64,000 nucleotides of DNA, taken from assembly GCA_905182985.1 (NCBI GenBank), contig CAJJDN010000084.1:81928-145927 (forward strand), written 5' to 3'. Below, in pieces: positions 23,356-37,265 of this stretch; within the stretch, counting starts at the first letter, position 1, and every line of letters begins with the position of its first letter. Made by a program: the position numbers and the translations under genes. Source of the DNA: Paramecium sonneborni (lineage: Eukaryota > Ciliophora > Oligohymenophorea > Peniculida > Parameciidae). Below the pieces are notes generated by a model. It was not told the DNA's origin and did not search any database. It saw only the letters and a program-made list of their open reading frames with translations.

Positions 23356-26300
23356 ATGTTACTGACAATTAAATATTAGGGGAGAGTGAAATAATTGAAT
23401 ATAGATAGAAGAATAAATGTTTAGTCTTTATAAATATTATTAGGGCAATTATTTAGTACAAATAATCAAATAATTGGATTAATTGATTTAGATGGTAAAT
23501 CTTAAATAAATAAAGTGTAGGCAATTATTTTGATTTAGTATAATTTGTTAAATAATTGAATTACACAAGATGCAATAGTTATACATTAGTAAGTGAGGAT
23601 GGATAAAATATGGAAGATAACAAATTATAATAAATAAATATGAAACATAGTTGGATTTAAGATTATAATAATAAACTTCAATTTATAGATTTTATTTATG
23701 ATTTAGAGGAATTTTAAAATATATTAGGAGATGATTAATATACATGCATATATTTGATTGATGAAAAAGATGTATCAGCATTTGATTTTCTATGTTCTTT
23801 AGAGTATACAATAAATAATCTAAATAATTGGATCAATTTTTATTATTCATTTAGTAATAGATCATAAGAATAAGTAAGAGAATACGATAATCAGAATAAG
23901 ATATTATGGGTGTATAAAGGATAAAAGAGAATTGTGTCTATCTTATTGAATAATGATAAAAAGATAAAGTAAATGGAAGATATAATTGAAAAACTAGTTT
24001 AAACTAAGATTTATGGTTCAAGTATTAAGAATTCTAATGTCAGATAATCATCTTAAATTTCATCATAAAAATCTCAAGATAAAAGAAGAAGTAAATCAAT
24101 TAAAAAATTGGTTGAAGAATCATAAATTAATAATAATTTTAATTCTTAAAATTCGAAACTCTTAGGTTCTAGATATGTTACTAAAGTTTAAGCAAAAGTT
24201 ATTTAAAGAATACCATCAAGAGGAAGTGATATTCCAGAAAATTAAGTTTCTTATAATCTCTCAAATCTAAATGAATCCACAATAAATTAACAAGATCTAT
24301 TATTTAAAATTATTGCTGATTTAGAAGATAACGAATTGTTAGATCTGACAACGAGTAGATTACTTAAAAGATTAATTATTGAAGAAAATAAAGAAATTAT
24401 TACACTTTTCTTATAATATTAACAAAGAACACTTGATATCCAAGGATTATGTGAAAAACTGAATAAAATAATTGAAAAATCTACTAATCAATAAAGACCT
24501 ACTTCACCTTTCTAAAATTTAAAATAAACTAAATAATAATAAATTAATAATAATTTATAAGCTTAAGAATAAATTAATAATAATTTATAATCTTAAGAAT
24601 CAAATGAAGATATTAAAAAATTGATTATTGAAAAAAATAATTATAATTTCTCTTCTGAATAATTTGGTATCATAAATCATTTATGGAATCAAAATGATCC
24701 ATTAATTATTAGATTATGTTCTGATATTTATCATAAAGAACTTAGAAAAGAATAAGCATCTTTAAAACCTTTATAATTATATGCTGATACTAAATTTAAT
24801 GAATTATTATAATCAAACTTTAATAAATAAGAAATAAATATTATTTAAGAATGTAAAAATAATAAATCTGGGTCTATTTATGTCACTTTATAACATTTTA
24901 GATATGAAACAAATATCAATTATTTTATTAATGATTTGAAAAAAGCATTATAATAAATTCATAATCAAAATTAAAATTTAACTGAACCAGAAAAATAGAA
25001 TAATTAATAATCAAAAGAAATTAACCTATTCAAATTTTAATCATTAAAAGCTCCTTCTCCATTATGTGTATTGATGCCTAATTTTTAAAATTTAGCTAAT
25101 GAAGCTTTATCACCTCCATACTAATAATCTTAAAAACATGAAGAAGATAATTAAAAATATTAATAATATGGTAAAATATCAGATGAATTGTAAAGAGTTT
25201 AATTGTTTTAAACATTTCCAATTTAATAAACAAATATAACATAATAAATTGAGAAAGAATTAGAAATCTAATAATAAAACAATTAATAAAATTAACCTAA
25301 ATTAGAATTATAATAATAAAAGTTATCATCAAATTTGGCTGCTAAAGATATTATTTTTAATGAAGAAAATTTCATTTCAAGAAAAAAAGAATAAAGAAAT
25401 TAATATAAATAAAATATTGAAAAATTCTATTCTCTTTAAACTGAAAAAGATATTACATAAAATTTTCACGAAATGATAACTCAAATGGATTTGGATGAAT
25501 AAAAATAAAAATAAGCTGAACAATTATTTTAAAATCATAATGAATTACTTTATGAAATAATTAAAGGATTTCAATAATCTCGTATAGTAATTAATACAAG
25601 AGCAAAGTTAAAGTAATAGAATTTTAATTTTTAATAGTAAATTGCTCTCTGAAAAATAAAATGATATTCAAGACTATAGAAAAACCAAGATGTATAATTT
25701 ATTTATGAATTAAGTGAGATAATTTACATTGTAAAAACATTTATAAGAAAATGAAAAAATTTACTTATTGAAAATGTTTAGAGAGAATGATTTATAAGTT
25801 TTGGGAACATTAGAAACCTATTTGTAGAATCAAGATGCTCAAGATATGTTAGAAACTTTATAAATGATTGTAAAACAATATGCTAAATTTACAAATGTAA
25901 TTACATTAGTAATTTTTAGATTAATTAATTAGTTTCAGATTAATCTCCTTTAGAATAGTAATAATTAAATACCCCTGTTTTATTAGGAGCTAAAGAAATA
26001 TTATCAAAAATAAAGTAATATTTCTCAGCTGAAGAAAAAAATAGATTAGAAAGTATTGCTAGTGGTTAAGGAGAAACTAATATTATTGAACTCTATTCTC
26101 AATATTAATAAGATTAAGATTTGAATGGATTTATAGCATCAATCAAAAAATTAAGTTAATAAGATTCTTTCAAAAAATTACATTAAACAATTACTTTTGA
26201 AGATTTATTAAAAAAATTAAAAAAAGATGGTTTATTGAAAATTGATGACTATATGTTAGGTTTAATATGTAAGAAAAAAAATGAATAAAGAATTAAAGGA

Positions 26301-26614
26301 GTTTTTGAAATTTACTTGTATTCAAAAAATGTTGAGGATTTTATAGAAAGCATTAAGAGTATTTAAAAATTATTATAATAACGTAAAACAAACAAATATT
26401 ATTAGAACTCATATAATAAACATTAGAATCATTTGAAAGAGATAATCTCTTACCTGAAAATAAATTGTTAAAATTAAAGGAAATAGTTTATGATTATCAA
26501 AAAGACTATCCTAAATTAGTAGGAGCATTTTCTTTATATTTTGAATAGTCATAATTAGATCCTAAAGGAGCAAAAGATGAGATTTTAGAAACCTTAAATA
26601 TTTTTGCTTAATGA
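23356..26614 (+). CDS. Large Gln-rich coiled-coil protein, unknown
   Basis: Predicted 1,053-aa soluble protein, introns 23495-23520, 25613-25637, 25897-25919 and 26383-26405. The N-terminus (MLLTIKYQGRVKQLNIDRR ... LIDLDGNYFDL) looks like a small ubiquitin-like or PB1-type fold, based on the basic strand and later acidic turn; this is tentative. The middle is Ser/Gln/Asn-rich, with a tandem duplication of INNNLQAQEQ. The C-terminal third is helical (ILSKIKQYFSAEEKNRLES). No catalytic motif. It starts 59 nt after the TmcB-like stop, on the same strand. Functional linkage is only a guess. Confidence 0.7.
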
Positions 26615-26989
26615 CATTTTATGTTTATTTTGTAAGATGTTATGTATGAAATATTATTAATGCTTTATGTTATCATCAATATCACTTATATAGATAATCA
26701 TATCTATCAATAATAACAACAACGATTATATGATTTTAATTATAAATAATATTATTCCTAACAAGATTAATTTTTAAACTATTAATTTTTATCCTCAAAA
26801 ATAATATCTTCTCACTTTAAGAGAATAATAGAATGATTATAATTTATATAAATTTGGATATCGATCATAAATATTATAAGTATATTTATAAAGAATAACT
26901 ATTATACTCTTTGAATAATTGATTAATCAATAAGAATAGACTTTTCTAATTTATTGATAATAATAATTATTATAATAAAATATATTAAA
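26615..26989 (+). other. Intergenic with one weak small ORF
   Basis: Contains a 64-codon frame at 26642-26836 that begins with a hydrophobic stretch (MYEILLMLYVIINITYID) and turns Gln/Tyr-rich. It could encode a small secreted or membrane peptide, but frames of this size are frequent by chance when only TGA stops translation. The rest is AT-rich spacer. Confidence 0.3.
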
Positions 26990-27594
26990 ATGGCAACTGC
27001 TGAAACAATTGTATATATAAATATATTGAATAATAGATTGCACATGGAGTACCTTCAAAAAAAGAAATAATAAGCTCAAAACGAATTTTTCCAGGTATAT
27101 TAAAGATTGAATGATTTAGAGTAACACAATAGAAAGGGAGCATTTCAATTAACATGGGAAGTATAAGGAGTATTTCCAAAGATTGCTTAAAAGATTGGAG
27201 TAAAACCAATCGCTGATGATCCTCCCTTAGTATAATATATTTAAGATTCAGCCTCCAAAACCAAAATATATACCACCTCCATTACCTTAGAATTATGTTC
27301 CTCCTCCTATAAAAAAATAAGGAAAGAAAACAGGGAAACCATAATTTATACCTGAGAAATAAAGTTTAGAAGAAAGCATTGCAAAAAAAACAATAAGACA
27401 AAGCAGAAAATCTCTGTCTAATACATGTTATGGAAAAGAATATGGAAGTTTTTATAGTATGGATAGATGTTTTTTGAAACGTGATAAAGAATTTATAAAA
27501 AAAGAAGTGAAAGGATATGGTAAATATGATATGATTAATAAGAGGTAATTTTTATGAGAAATCCCCTGAAGGTAGATTTGTTCAAGTTCCTATG
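26905..27594. repeat. Perfect direct duplication B, first copy
   Basis: 690 bases repeated at 28050-28739 on the other side of a 455-N gap. The first copy runs straight into the gap, and the second continues into unique sequence. This is the signature of overlapping contig ends scaffolded without merging. Confidence 0.9.
26990..27594 (+). CDS. Truncated first copy of the gene at 28135-28787 (assembly artefact)
   Basis: Same start and body as the complete copy after the gap, cut by the N-run about 50 bases before its TGA. It should not be counted separately. Confidence 0.75.
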
Positions 27595-28049
27595 NNNNNN
27601 NNNNNNNNNNNNNNNNNNNNNNNNNNNNNNNNNNNNNNNNNNNNNNNNNNNNNNNNNNNNNNNNNNNNNNNNNNNNNNNNNNNNNNNNNNNNNNNNNNNN
27701 NNNNNNNNNNNNNNNNNNNNNNNNNNNNNNNNNNNNNNNNNNNNNNNNNNNNNNNNNNNNNNNNNNNNNNNNNNNNNNNNNNNNNNNNNNNNNNNNNNNN
27801 NNNNNNNNNNNNNNNNNNNNNNNNNNNNNNNNNNNNNNNNNNNNNNNNNNNNNNNNNNNNNNNNNNNNNNNNNNNNNNNNNNNNNNNNNNNNNNNNNNNN
27901 NNNNNNNNNNNNNNNNNNNNNNNNNNNNNNNNNNNNNNNNNNNNNNNNNNNNNNNNNNNNNNNNNNNNNNNNNNNNNNNNNNNNNNNNNNNNNNNNNNNN
28001 NNNNNNNNNNNNNNNNNNNNNNNNNNNNNNNNNNNNNNNNNNNNNNNNN
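27595..28049. other. Assembly gap (455 N)
   Basis: Run of unknown bases. Because the flanks are duplicate sequence, the true gap is probably zero or negative and the estimated size is not biological. Confidence 0.95.
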
Positions 28050-28739
28050 TACTCTTTGAATAATTGATTAATCAATAAGAATAGACTTTTCTAATTTATT
28101 GATAATAATAATTATTATAATAAAATATATTAAAATGGCAACTGCTGAAACAATTGTATATATAAATATATTGAATAATAGATTGCACATGGAGTACCTT
28201 CAAAAAAAGAAATAATAAGCTCAAAACGAATTTTTCCAGGTATATTAAAGATTGAATGATTTAGAGTAACACAATAGAAAGGGAGCATTTCAATTAACAT
28301 GGGAAGTATAAGGAGTATTTCCAAAGATTGCTTAAAAGATTGGAGTAAAACCAATCGCTGATGATCCTCCCTTAGTATAATATATTTAAGATTCAGCCTC
28401 CAAAACCAAAATATATACCACCTCCATTACCTTAGAATTATGTTCCTCCTCCTATAAAAAAATAAGGAAAGAAAACAGGGAAACCATAATTTATACCTGA
28501 GAAATAAAGTTTAGAAGAAAGCATTGCAAAAAAAACAATAAGACAAAGCAGAAAATCTCTGTCTAATACATGTTATGGAAAAGAATATGGAAGTTTTTAT
28601 AGTATGGATAGATGTTTTTTGAAACGTGATAAAGAATTTATAAAAAAAGAAGTGAAAGGATATGGTAAATATGATATGATTAATAAGAGGTAATTTTTAT
28701 GAGAAATCCCCTGAAGGTAGATTTGTTCAAGTTCCTATG
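28050..28739. repeat. Perfect direct duplication B, second copy
   Basis: Second copy of the block at 26905-27594. It continues into unique sequence that completes the reading frame. Confidence 0.9.
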
Positions 28740-28787
28740 CCTCCTCTATCATATAAATATTAATATGTAGCTTCAACAGAATTATGA
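28135..28787 (+). CDS. Unknown protein with Pro-rich centre
   Basis: Predicted 201-aa protein. The frame is kept only if 28375-28390 (16 nt, GTATAA...TTTAAG) and 28690-28720 (31 nt) are introns; the first would be exceptionally short. The N-terminal 80 residues are helical and polar, then PPKPKYIPPPLPQNYVPPP, then a basic Ser/Lys region with CYGKEYGSFYSMDRC and FLKRDKEF. No family recognised. The two Cys and repeated Gly-Tyr pairs suggest a small structural protein. It may be ciliary, but no evidence beyond neighbours. Confidence 0.6.
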
Positions 28788-28889
28788 CAATATATTAATA
28801 TCAATTATAAAAAACTTTAGTATTTTAATGAATATGTAAATGAAGACAAAAGATATTTTATTTTAACATCTAATTTTTTAAATCATCTC

Positions 28890-29904
28890 ATGCTTCCTTT
28901 AATGTGTGCAACACCTTATATGAATTATTCCCAACTCAACCTTTAATAATTTTATATGCTACCAACACCAGCGTATTAAATGCCTATTCAAATGAAAGAA
29001 ACTTGTGATTAAGCTTGTTAGTTTCCAGAACCTATAGAATAAGATGCCTTAACTAATAATATGGAGATTATAGCAGAAAAAGAATTGACTTCTCTGTTAA
29101 AATATCTCTCTAAACATATTTCTTTACTACAAGATTGTATGTTTGAAGAATTTGTAAAGGAAAATTTAAAAGTATATTAAGTTATTATACATTAGACACT
29201 TTCATCATTTTCCAAAGACATACCTAACATGATCAAAAAGCGCTATGTTTAAGTTAATAAAACAAAAGAGGAAATGACAAAGTTTATAATTAGAAGATGT
29301 TTTCTCTTTATAAAAAGCTAAATTGAATATGAAGAAAAAGAAGGAGTGTCTGCTGAAGAAAGAGATAGATTATTTTACCATTCTTTCTTTTCTAATGACA
29401 AAGAATTTATGAAAACTTTCAATTAAGAATCAATTGATGACATGATTCCATTTAGAAAGGATTCTAAAATGAAAACTATGAATGAAACATATCTAAGAAA
29501 ATTATTTGCATCACAAAGATTCTCCAATTTCTATACAAAGTTTCTATGTATTCATAAATTTAATATATTCTTAGCTTAATTTAAAGAAATTTGCATTCAT
29601 GAAAATGATGAAAAAATCGATAATATGACTAAACAGATTATAAAAATAATAATTACAAGAGATTTTGGAGTAAAATTTGTTTTTACTTAAATAGAAAATT
29701 AAAAGTTATAGACGATTTCCATGGAAAGACCATGAAGTACTTAAATGTGAATAGAGAGCCAAAGAACTCTACTCTAAATATTCAAATTATTCAAGTAATA
29801 TAAATATTGATATCTTAGAAGCCAATAATAACAAAAAGTATCTTTCAAAACTTGATTCGCATACCATAGACATATTGGATAAATTCTCTGAATCTTAAGA
29901 ATGA
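28890..29904 (+). CDS. Unknown helical protein
   Basis: Predicted 329-aa protein, one intron at 29670-29694. The N-terminus is Met/Gln/Pro-rich (MLPTPAYQMPIQMKE). The rest is mostly helical and charged, with FIIRRCFLFIKSQIEYEEKE and RKLFASQRFSNFYTKFLCIH. No signal peptide or membrane helix, no recognised domain. The first in-frame Met is taken as the start because the frame upstream is closed by the previous gene's TGA. It could be a sequence-specific regulator or structural protein; not determined. Confidence 0.65.
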
Positions 29905-29948
29905 AATATATATATTAAAAATATATATATATTATATAAAATTACATA

Positions 29949-30805
29949 ATGAATCAGTATTTAGCTACTCATGACTCAAGTCTAAACACATCTTTATCAA
30001 AATAAAAGTACACGTTTCCAAAAGCCTAAAGACAACCTATTTAAAATAAATCTGCGTATTAATTTTTCTAACATTAATTAGAACTAATGAATTAAGTTAC
30101 AAATTGCCTTAATCCTTAGGTACTAGATAGGCTGGAATTGGATATGGACTCAAGTACATTTACTTTAAATATTTAGACATGATTTTTCAAAAGATGCAAA
30201 ACCAGTACCAGGTCCTAATCTTTATGATATTTAATCGTTTGTTGAAAATAATCTCGACAAAAAAAAAGGACCTACTTTTGCTTATAGTAGAGAATAAATG
30301 AAAGCGCATGGAATGTGGGGTTCTTTGAATTAAATTTCTCCTGGTCCTGCTAGATATGAATCAACAAATTCACTTATTGATTCAAAATTTACTATTGGAC
30401 TTAAATCAGGATCTTTAAAATAATTTACCACCCCTGGTTTTAAAAATAAAAATTATTCTTAGGACCTGGAGCTTATGAAGCAATATAAATTACTAATTAA
30501 AGAGGAAACTAATTTATCTCTAAATTCAGAAGTTCTGGTGCTGCCATCATAGGCAAAGATTAAGACAGATTTAAAACCTTATAAAGTTTATAAATTATTT
30601 AATTATAGCTTAAATTAATTTTCCTGAACCTGCTAGCTATGATATCTCGAATACAGGAATTACTGGAACAGGATTCTGTCCTAAAAATGGATTTAAATCT
30701 TCAGTGTAAAATTCTTTCCCAAAAGCAATAAGAAAAGGACCATTCGATTTAGGAGCTAAAAGTCCTGGCCCTGGATCCTATAAAGCATATTCAGAATTTG
30801 AGTGA
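29949..30805 (+). CDS. STPG (SHIPPO/ODF3-like) Pro-Gly repeat protein
   Basis: Predicted 249-aa protein, introns 30096-30130 (35 nt), 30154-30176, 30437-30462 and 30586-30608. It carries repeated Pro-Gly-Pro-x-x-Tyr units spaced ~40-50 residues: PVPGPNLYDI, ISPGPARYES, TPGPGAYEAI, FPEPASYDIS, SPGPGSYKAY. This is the STPG/SHIPPO pattern of ODF3-type proteins associated with ciliary and flagellar microtubules. It also has the usual GIGYGLKHDF and GPTFAYSR blocks between repeats. Soluble, no signal. The first intron boundary is the least certain; the others are forced by the frame. Confidence 0.85.
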
Positions 30806-30968
30806 TTTTAATCTAAACACATTAAGTTAAAAAATGGAATAGATAAAACAATATCGTAATTACAAATTGGTTTTATCAATCAATTGTTTTCTTATCATTT
30901 TAAGTCTATATTATTATATGATATTCAAAATTATTGTTTTCCTGTTACAAATAATATTAATTATAAAT

Positions 30969-32694
<1,726 letters not shown>

Positions 32695-33234
32695 ATTAAT
32701 CAAATATGTATTCATCTATCTTTTTGTAGACAATCTAATAATCCCTTATTATATAATTAGTCATCTTTAATTTTATTAAATTAATTTTGATTATATTTAT
32801 ATAAAGAATTTTATTTTTTTAAATAATTTATAAAAATAATAGGATAAAAGTTTATATTGAATCAAATTAACAGAATTAAAATAATCAATTACCTCCATTA
32901 ATCTTTTACCAATGATCTTGATTTATCAAAATTGTAAAATAAACCTTTGAATTTATCTTTCATAGAAAGAAACTATACAGAATACATTTATCAGTAATTA
33001 GAGATACGATATTTATTGTTTATATTTTATTTCTTATTTTAAATTTAAAAATCCAAAAATGAAGTTGATCCAATATTATTAAGACATATCAACATATTAA
33101 CTTTTAGATTAAGTGATTTTTGAGATAGATATTTTGGTACTGTTAAATGAATTTAAACTAAATAATGATTATTAAATAACAAACCCTAAACTTCATGAAA
33201 TTCTTTTAATAAAAAAAAATAAATTAAATAATTT
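32695..33234 (+). other. Intergenic with one open frame of doubtful status
   Basis: Spacer between the CDPK and MYB 3' ends. A 98-codon plus-strand frame at 33059-33355 runs into the last coding exon of the MYB gene on the other strand. Its residues (Leu/Ile/Asn/Lys) are what AT-rich DNA gives by chance, so I do not call it. Nothing else is seen. Confidence 0.4.
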
Positions 33235-33544
33235 TCAAAGCTACTATTACTAATTAAATTTATTATAGAATTTAAAGGCTGAGTTCTTTTTTAGAGGAGT
33301 AGTATCAAATTTCAGCTTACTTAAACTCATATTATCTTTAAATTAAGAATGCTGAACAATGCTTTTGTTTTCAGATAACAAATTAGGAGTTTTTTTATTA
33401 GATTATTATATATTTTAATGTTTTGGAGTAAGTAAATTTAATAATTTTGAAGGAGATTCAATTTAATGTTAAAATTGATCATCATATTTAACTTCTAAAC
33501 AAATATTACTCGGACTGTTCGTATCATTATTATTATTATGATTG

Positions 33545-33580
<36 letters not shown>

Positions 33581-34873
33581 GAATTGTTTGTATTATTTTG
33601 ATTAGGTTCAGGCTTTTCCTTCAAAGGAGTTTTAAATTAATTAAGTGAAGGCAATTAATATTCATCACTATTATTAGTTTGCTCATAAATTCTACTCAAA
33701 TTCTTTGAAACTTAAGTAGCACTATCCTATTTATATTTATGCAAATAATTATAATAAAATGAAGGTCTTTATGATAAAAAGTCTTTGATAACAGAAACAG
33801 TAAAAACGTCTTGACACATAATCCAAAAGTTTTTTATCCATCTATCCACCTTTTCATCTTAATCATATCCATGTGCACCAACTTTTTCTTAAATGTATTC
33901 ATATAAATTGTTTTATATATCATCTACTTTATCTTCATTCCAAAAAATGGAGTCAGCTATTTTAGCAGTTTTCTTTAACATTTTATTTTCCATTGAATAA
34001 CTCTCAATTCCGTCTATTTTAATTTCATTCATCATTTTCTAAATGTATGAATTTACTGAATTTGGATTTAAATAATTTTATTATTTATTAGTTCTTCGTC
34101 TTGGAATATTGTTAGGGGAATAAGATCTTGGAGACATTTGTCCATTTTATTATGAAGAGAACAATTTTTAAAGTAGTTATCTTTCTAAAGAAGTAAATGA
34201 ATTCATGAGTTCAGAATTTTACATTCCTAAAGAATAAATATACTATATTATACCTCCTCTTTTACGAATATCTTTTAATCTCTCCTCCATTTCAGGTATA
34301 CGTTTTTTCATAGCTGAATTCCAATGATTTTTTATAGAATTATCTGTTCTTCCCATTAATTATTTTGCCATTTCAGCCCATCTATTTCCCATAACTCTAT
34401 GTGATAGAAATAGAATCCATTCTTCATAATCTCCCCAATGAGATTTCTTTATCTAAGGATTCAAATGATTATGCCATCTCTCTCTACATTATTTACCTAT
34501 TCTTCCTGGTAAATGTTCAGCAATGAATGTCCATTTCTAAGGACCATGCATTTAAACTAATTTAATCAATAAATTGTCTTCCTATTCAGACCATGGTCTC
34601 TTTTTTCCTTTAGACTAATTTCATACTCAAATTTATTACATGAAATAGAATATCATCATCATCATCATAATCTCTATCTTATCCATATTTTGGTGTAACT
34701 GTTAAAGCAAAATTAGTTAAACTCTTTTATTTTGTTGCTGCTATGTCCTATAAAGTGTTCTATTTTTTTTTATCAGTTGGTTCGATTTCATTCATCTCTA
34801 TATATTCATTCTTGTTTCTTAATCTTCTCTTTATTATTGGAGGGGAAATTGACAAATGATTTTATGATTTCAT
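33235..34873 (-). CDS. R2R3-MYB DNA-binding protein
   Basis: Predicted 528-aa MYB protein, introns on the plus strand 34615-34639 and 34227-34253. Two tandem MYB repeats lie at about residues 84-190. R2: KRPWSEQEDNLLIKLV, KWTFIAEHLPGRIGKQCRER, WHNHLNP, with three regularly spaced Trp. R3: HWGDYEEWILFLSH, NRWAEMAKQLMGRTDNSIKN, HWNSAM. No R1 repeat is evident upstream. The N-terminus has an acidic Asp run and the C-terminal half is Ser/Asn/Gln-rich with a poly-Asn tract. It likely binds DNA as a nuclear transcription regulator; targets unknown. Animal-type MYBs have three repeats, plants and protists often two. Confidence 0.92.
33525..33581 (-). repeat. (AAT)n tract encoding poly-Asn in the MYB gene
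   Basis: ATT/AAT trinucleotide run in the coding frame of the MYB gene, giving a long Asn run interrupted by His, within an N/Q-rich C-terminal region. Likely length-variable between strains. Confidence 0.85.
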
Positions 34874-35324
34874 TCTCAATCTCTAACTTCTATACATTTT
34901 ATTAATTAAATAATATTTTTTTGAATTTGAATTTCAAAATTAAATATATTATTTATACCTCAATATATTTATATAAAATCCTAAATATATTCTTCAATAT
35001 ATTATTTATCTATTTTCTCATTCCCCAATCCATTCCTCAAATCTCATTTTAAAATTCGAATCCCCTTTACTACCTAATCAACTTTTTTTTTTTATTTATC
35101 AATCTAATTTTCTTAATCAAACAAAAAGCTAGTAAATTTATAACACACTAAATAGTAGAGCTGATTATCCAACTTACTTTACATTTCACCATTCATCTCT
35201 CTTCAAGTAAAAGCTTCAATAGCCCTTCTTTAAATTACATCTTAATTCAAATTCTAAACGATATTTCTTACTTATCACAAATTATTTAAATTAAATTATT
35301 ACAAATTCAGATTGTTAATTGCAA
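34874..35324. other. Divergent intergenic region
   Basis: A 450-base spacer between the MYB start (leftward) and a small plus-strand gene. It is low-complexity and AT-rich, with pyrimidine-rich blocks such as poly-T near 35080. No coding frame supported; expected to hold both promoters. Confidence 0.5.
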
Positions 35325-35729
35325 ATGAAAAATACAAAAAAAAAAATACTCAAATCATTTTTAACTAATTTCAATTTTAAATATGTTTTTTCATTTCTCT
35401 TTTGTTTATCTTAATTGATTACCAATCTAGTATTTAATTAGTCAAGCTTACTAAGACTTAAATTGGTATTAAGCTAAAATAAAATATTGCAAGATATTTC
35501 CATTTCTGAAACTGTGAATCTCCAAGCTATTGATAAATGGTAATAAAATTTTTCTATGACACATACTTTGTCAAAATTGTTATTTGTATATGAATTGATT
35601 AAACAAATAGCTTACATTATGGATGAAGGAAAAGCTAAAATGCAAAAAATTTTGAAAAGAATGAAAGATTTTAGAAATTTATTTAATTTAGATACTATAA
35701 TCATTAATTAAAAAATTAGAAAGATATGA
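35325..35729 (+). CDS. Small protein with N-terminal hydrophobic helix, unknown
   Basis: Predicted 134-aa protein, no intron. After MKNTKKKILKSFLTN there is a hydrophobic stretch (YVFSFLFCLSQLITNLVF) that could be a signal anchor. The rest is polar helix (AIDKWQQNFSMTHTLSKLLF, KAKMQKILKRMKDFRN). No family recognised. It converges with the next gene, leaving 15 nt between stops, which fits the gene packing seen elsewhere. Moderate confidence because of short length. Confidence 0.5.
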
Positions 35730-35744
35730 AATATACATCATAAT

Positions 35745-36050
35745 TCAGTATTTTAAGATAAATTTTGCAGTTCTGATGGCAATAAGATTTTTTTTTGAGC
35801 TAAAAGATCTAGGAGTAGTAATTTCTGTAGGGATTTTGGAATATCTTTATAACTAATATTCATCAATTTCCATAATTTCACTTTACAATTAGGTTTCTTA
35901 TTGTTGAATTTTTTAAAGAGATTGATTGAGTTTAAATTTTGAGATTTAGGGTTTTTAGATGACTCTATTGGATTCTAAACCAAATAAATTGAGATAGCCT
36001 TCTCTGGGAACTCTTTAGGTTCTTCCTTTGAAATGATCTAAGAAGCTCAT
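35745..36050 (-). CDS. Small unknown protein
   Basis: Predicted 101-aa intronless protein: MSFLDHFKGRTQRVPREGYL at the start, then NLFGLESNRVIQKPQ, a Gln/Lys helix and ITTPRSFSSKKNL near the end. No domain, signal peptide or membrane helix. The mixed residue use (Gly, Pro, Arg, Thr) is unlike chance frames in this DNA, which supports a real gene. Confidence 0.55.
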
Positions 36051-36079
36051 AGTTATTAAAATTAAATAATAAATAAAAT

Positions 36080-37265
36080 ATGTTTAATAACTAATCAGTT
36101 ATAAATAATTTAGATTAGAAGTGTATTTTATTGTATTTAGATTCTTTGGGTTTTATGAAAACAATCATTAATTATCAATATGATTGAAATTCATTTGTTA
36201 ATTAGATTAATATAATTATTAAATTGAATAAAATCTACAATTTTAATGAAAAAATAGTTTAAATAAAGGAATTATGTAAACTTAATTCTTTAATTAAAGC
36301 ATAGTTTCTATATTATAAGAAATGGAAAATAAATTAATTTTGATAAAATTGAATTAAAGGATATTCTAATAGCTGAAAATAATTTGTTACATTAAAATAG
36401 CAGCATTACCAATAATAGATTCAAACTATATTTAGCTTTAACTTAATAAATATGGAAGTTTAAAATAGGAACCTTGTTTTTTTTTATAAAACCCTTTATT
36501 CATTTATACCTTAATAAGCAAATATTCAAAAAAATTTATATTATTACAGAATGTATGTAAAGTTGAAAGATGTAGATAAAATTAGAATCTATTTTGTAGG
36601 AAAATCTAAAAATCAAAGTGAAGATTTAGCTTTACAATAACATTGATCGTTATATTCTAAGTCATAATTTAAAATATGAATGTTTTATTAGTAGGATATG
36701 TTAAGATTTTTATAAATTAAGTAAGAATAACTTCAAAATTTATTTTAGAGAACCTCTAGCTAAGATTTAATAATATAAATAAAAATAATATGATACAATC
36801 AGTCTAATAATCTTTTTATTTTTTATATCATTGAAAAAAACTAAATCTATCAAAATTTAATGACCTTAAATGGATAAATTAAAAGTTAGGGTAACCTGTA
36901 AATTGAAATGTTATTCAAATACTAGTATTAGATAAATAATAAATAATTAATAGGTTTTCAGCAAGTAGGTTTATATATTTGTAGGAAAGGAATAAGAATT
37001 TTAATGAATATTTATTTTAGTCGATTAGTCAAAATTTATTATAGAAATTTAGATTAGATGTTCTTTATATTTAAAATAATCAAAAATGTTTAAAATTACT
37101 CAGAATAATTTGAGAACATTTATTAACAAATCTAAGAATAATAAATTTAAACTAATTTTAATCTGTTTTTTAAAAATGAAATAGATAATAAAATAAATTT
37201 AAAAGGAATAGGTAAAGTGAATGGATTGTAAGAAATTGATAAATATTTAAATTAAATTAATAAAA
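36080..37265 (+). pseudogene. Decayed gene region broken by in-frame TGA codons
   Basis: A single plus-strand frame from the ATG at 36080 to the TGA at 36644 reads with normal-looking residues (KIVQIKELCKLNSLIKAQF, YYYRMYVKLKDVDKIRIYF) but holds internal TGAs at 36185, 36341, 36350 and 36374. Further pieces continue in other frames to ~37265 (ECFISRICQDFYKLSKNNF; GIGKVNGLQEIDKYLNQINK), with a possible intron at 36965-36984. No GT..AG set that I can find removes the TGAs. A decayed gene is the simplest reading, but a wrong strand or missed introns remain possible. The stretch from 36713 is repeated after the N at 37787. Confidence 0.35.

Noticed and set aside
30867..30968. Upstream in-frame extension of the CDPK with a hydrophobic leader
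   Set aside because: The Met at 30969 gives MGICSS, the expected myristoylation/palmitoylation start. The hydrophobic extension looks like translated 5' UTR.
33059..33355. 98-codon plus-strand frame between the CDPK and MYB genes
   Set aside because: It overlaps the MYB coding end, its residues are what AT-rich sequence gives by chance, and no domain is seen.
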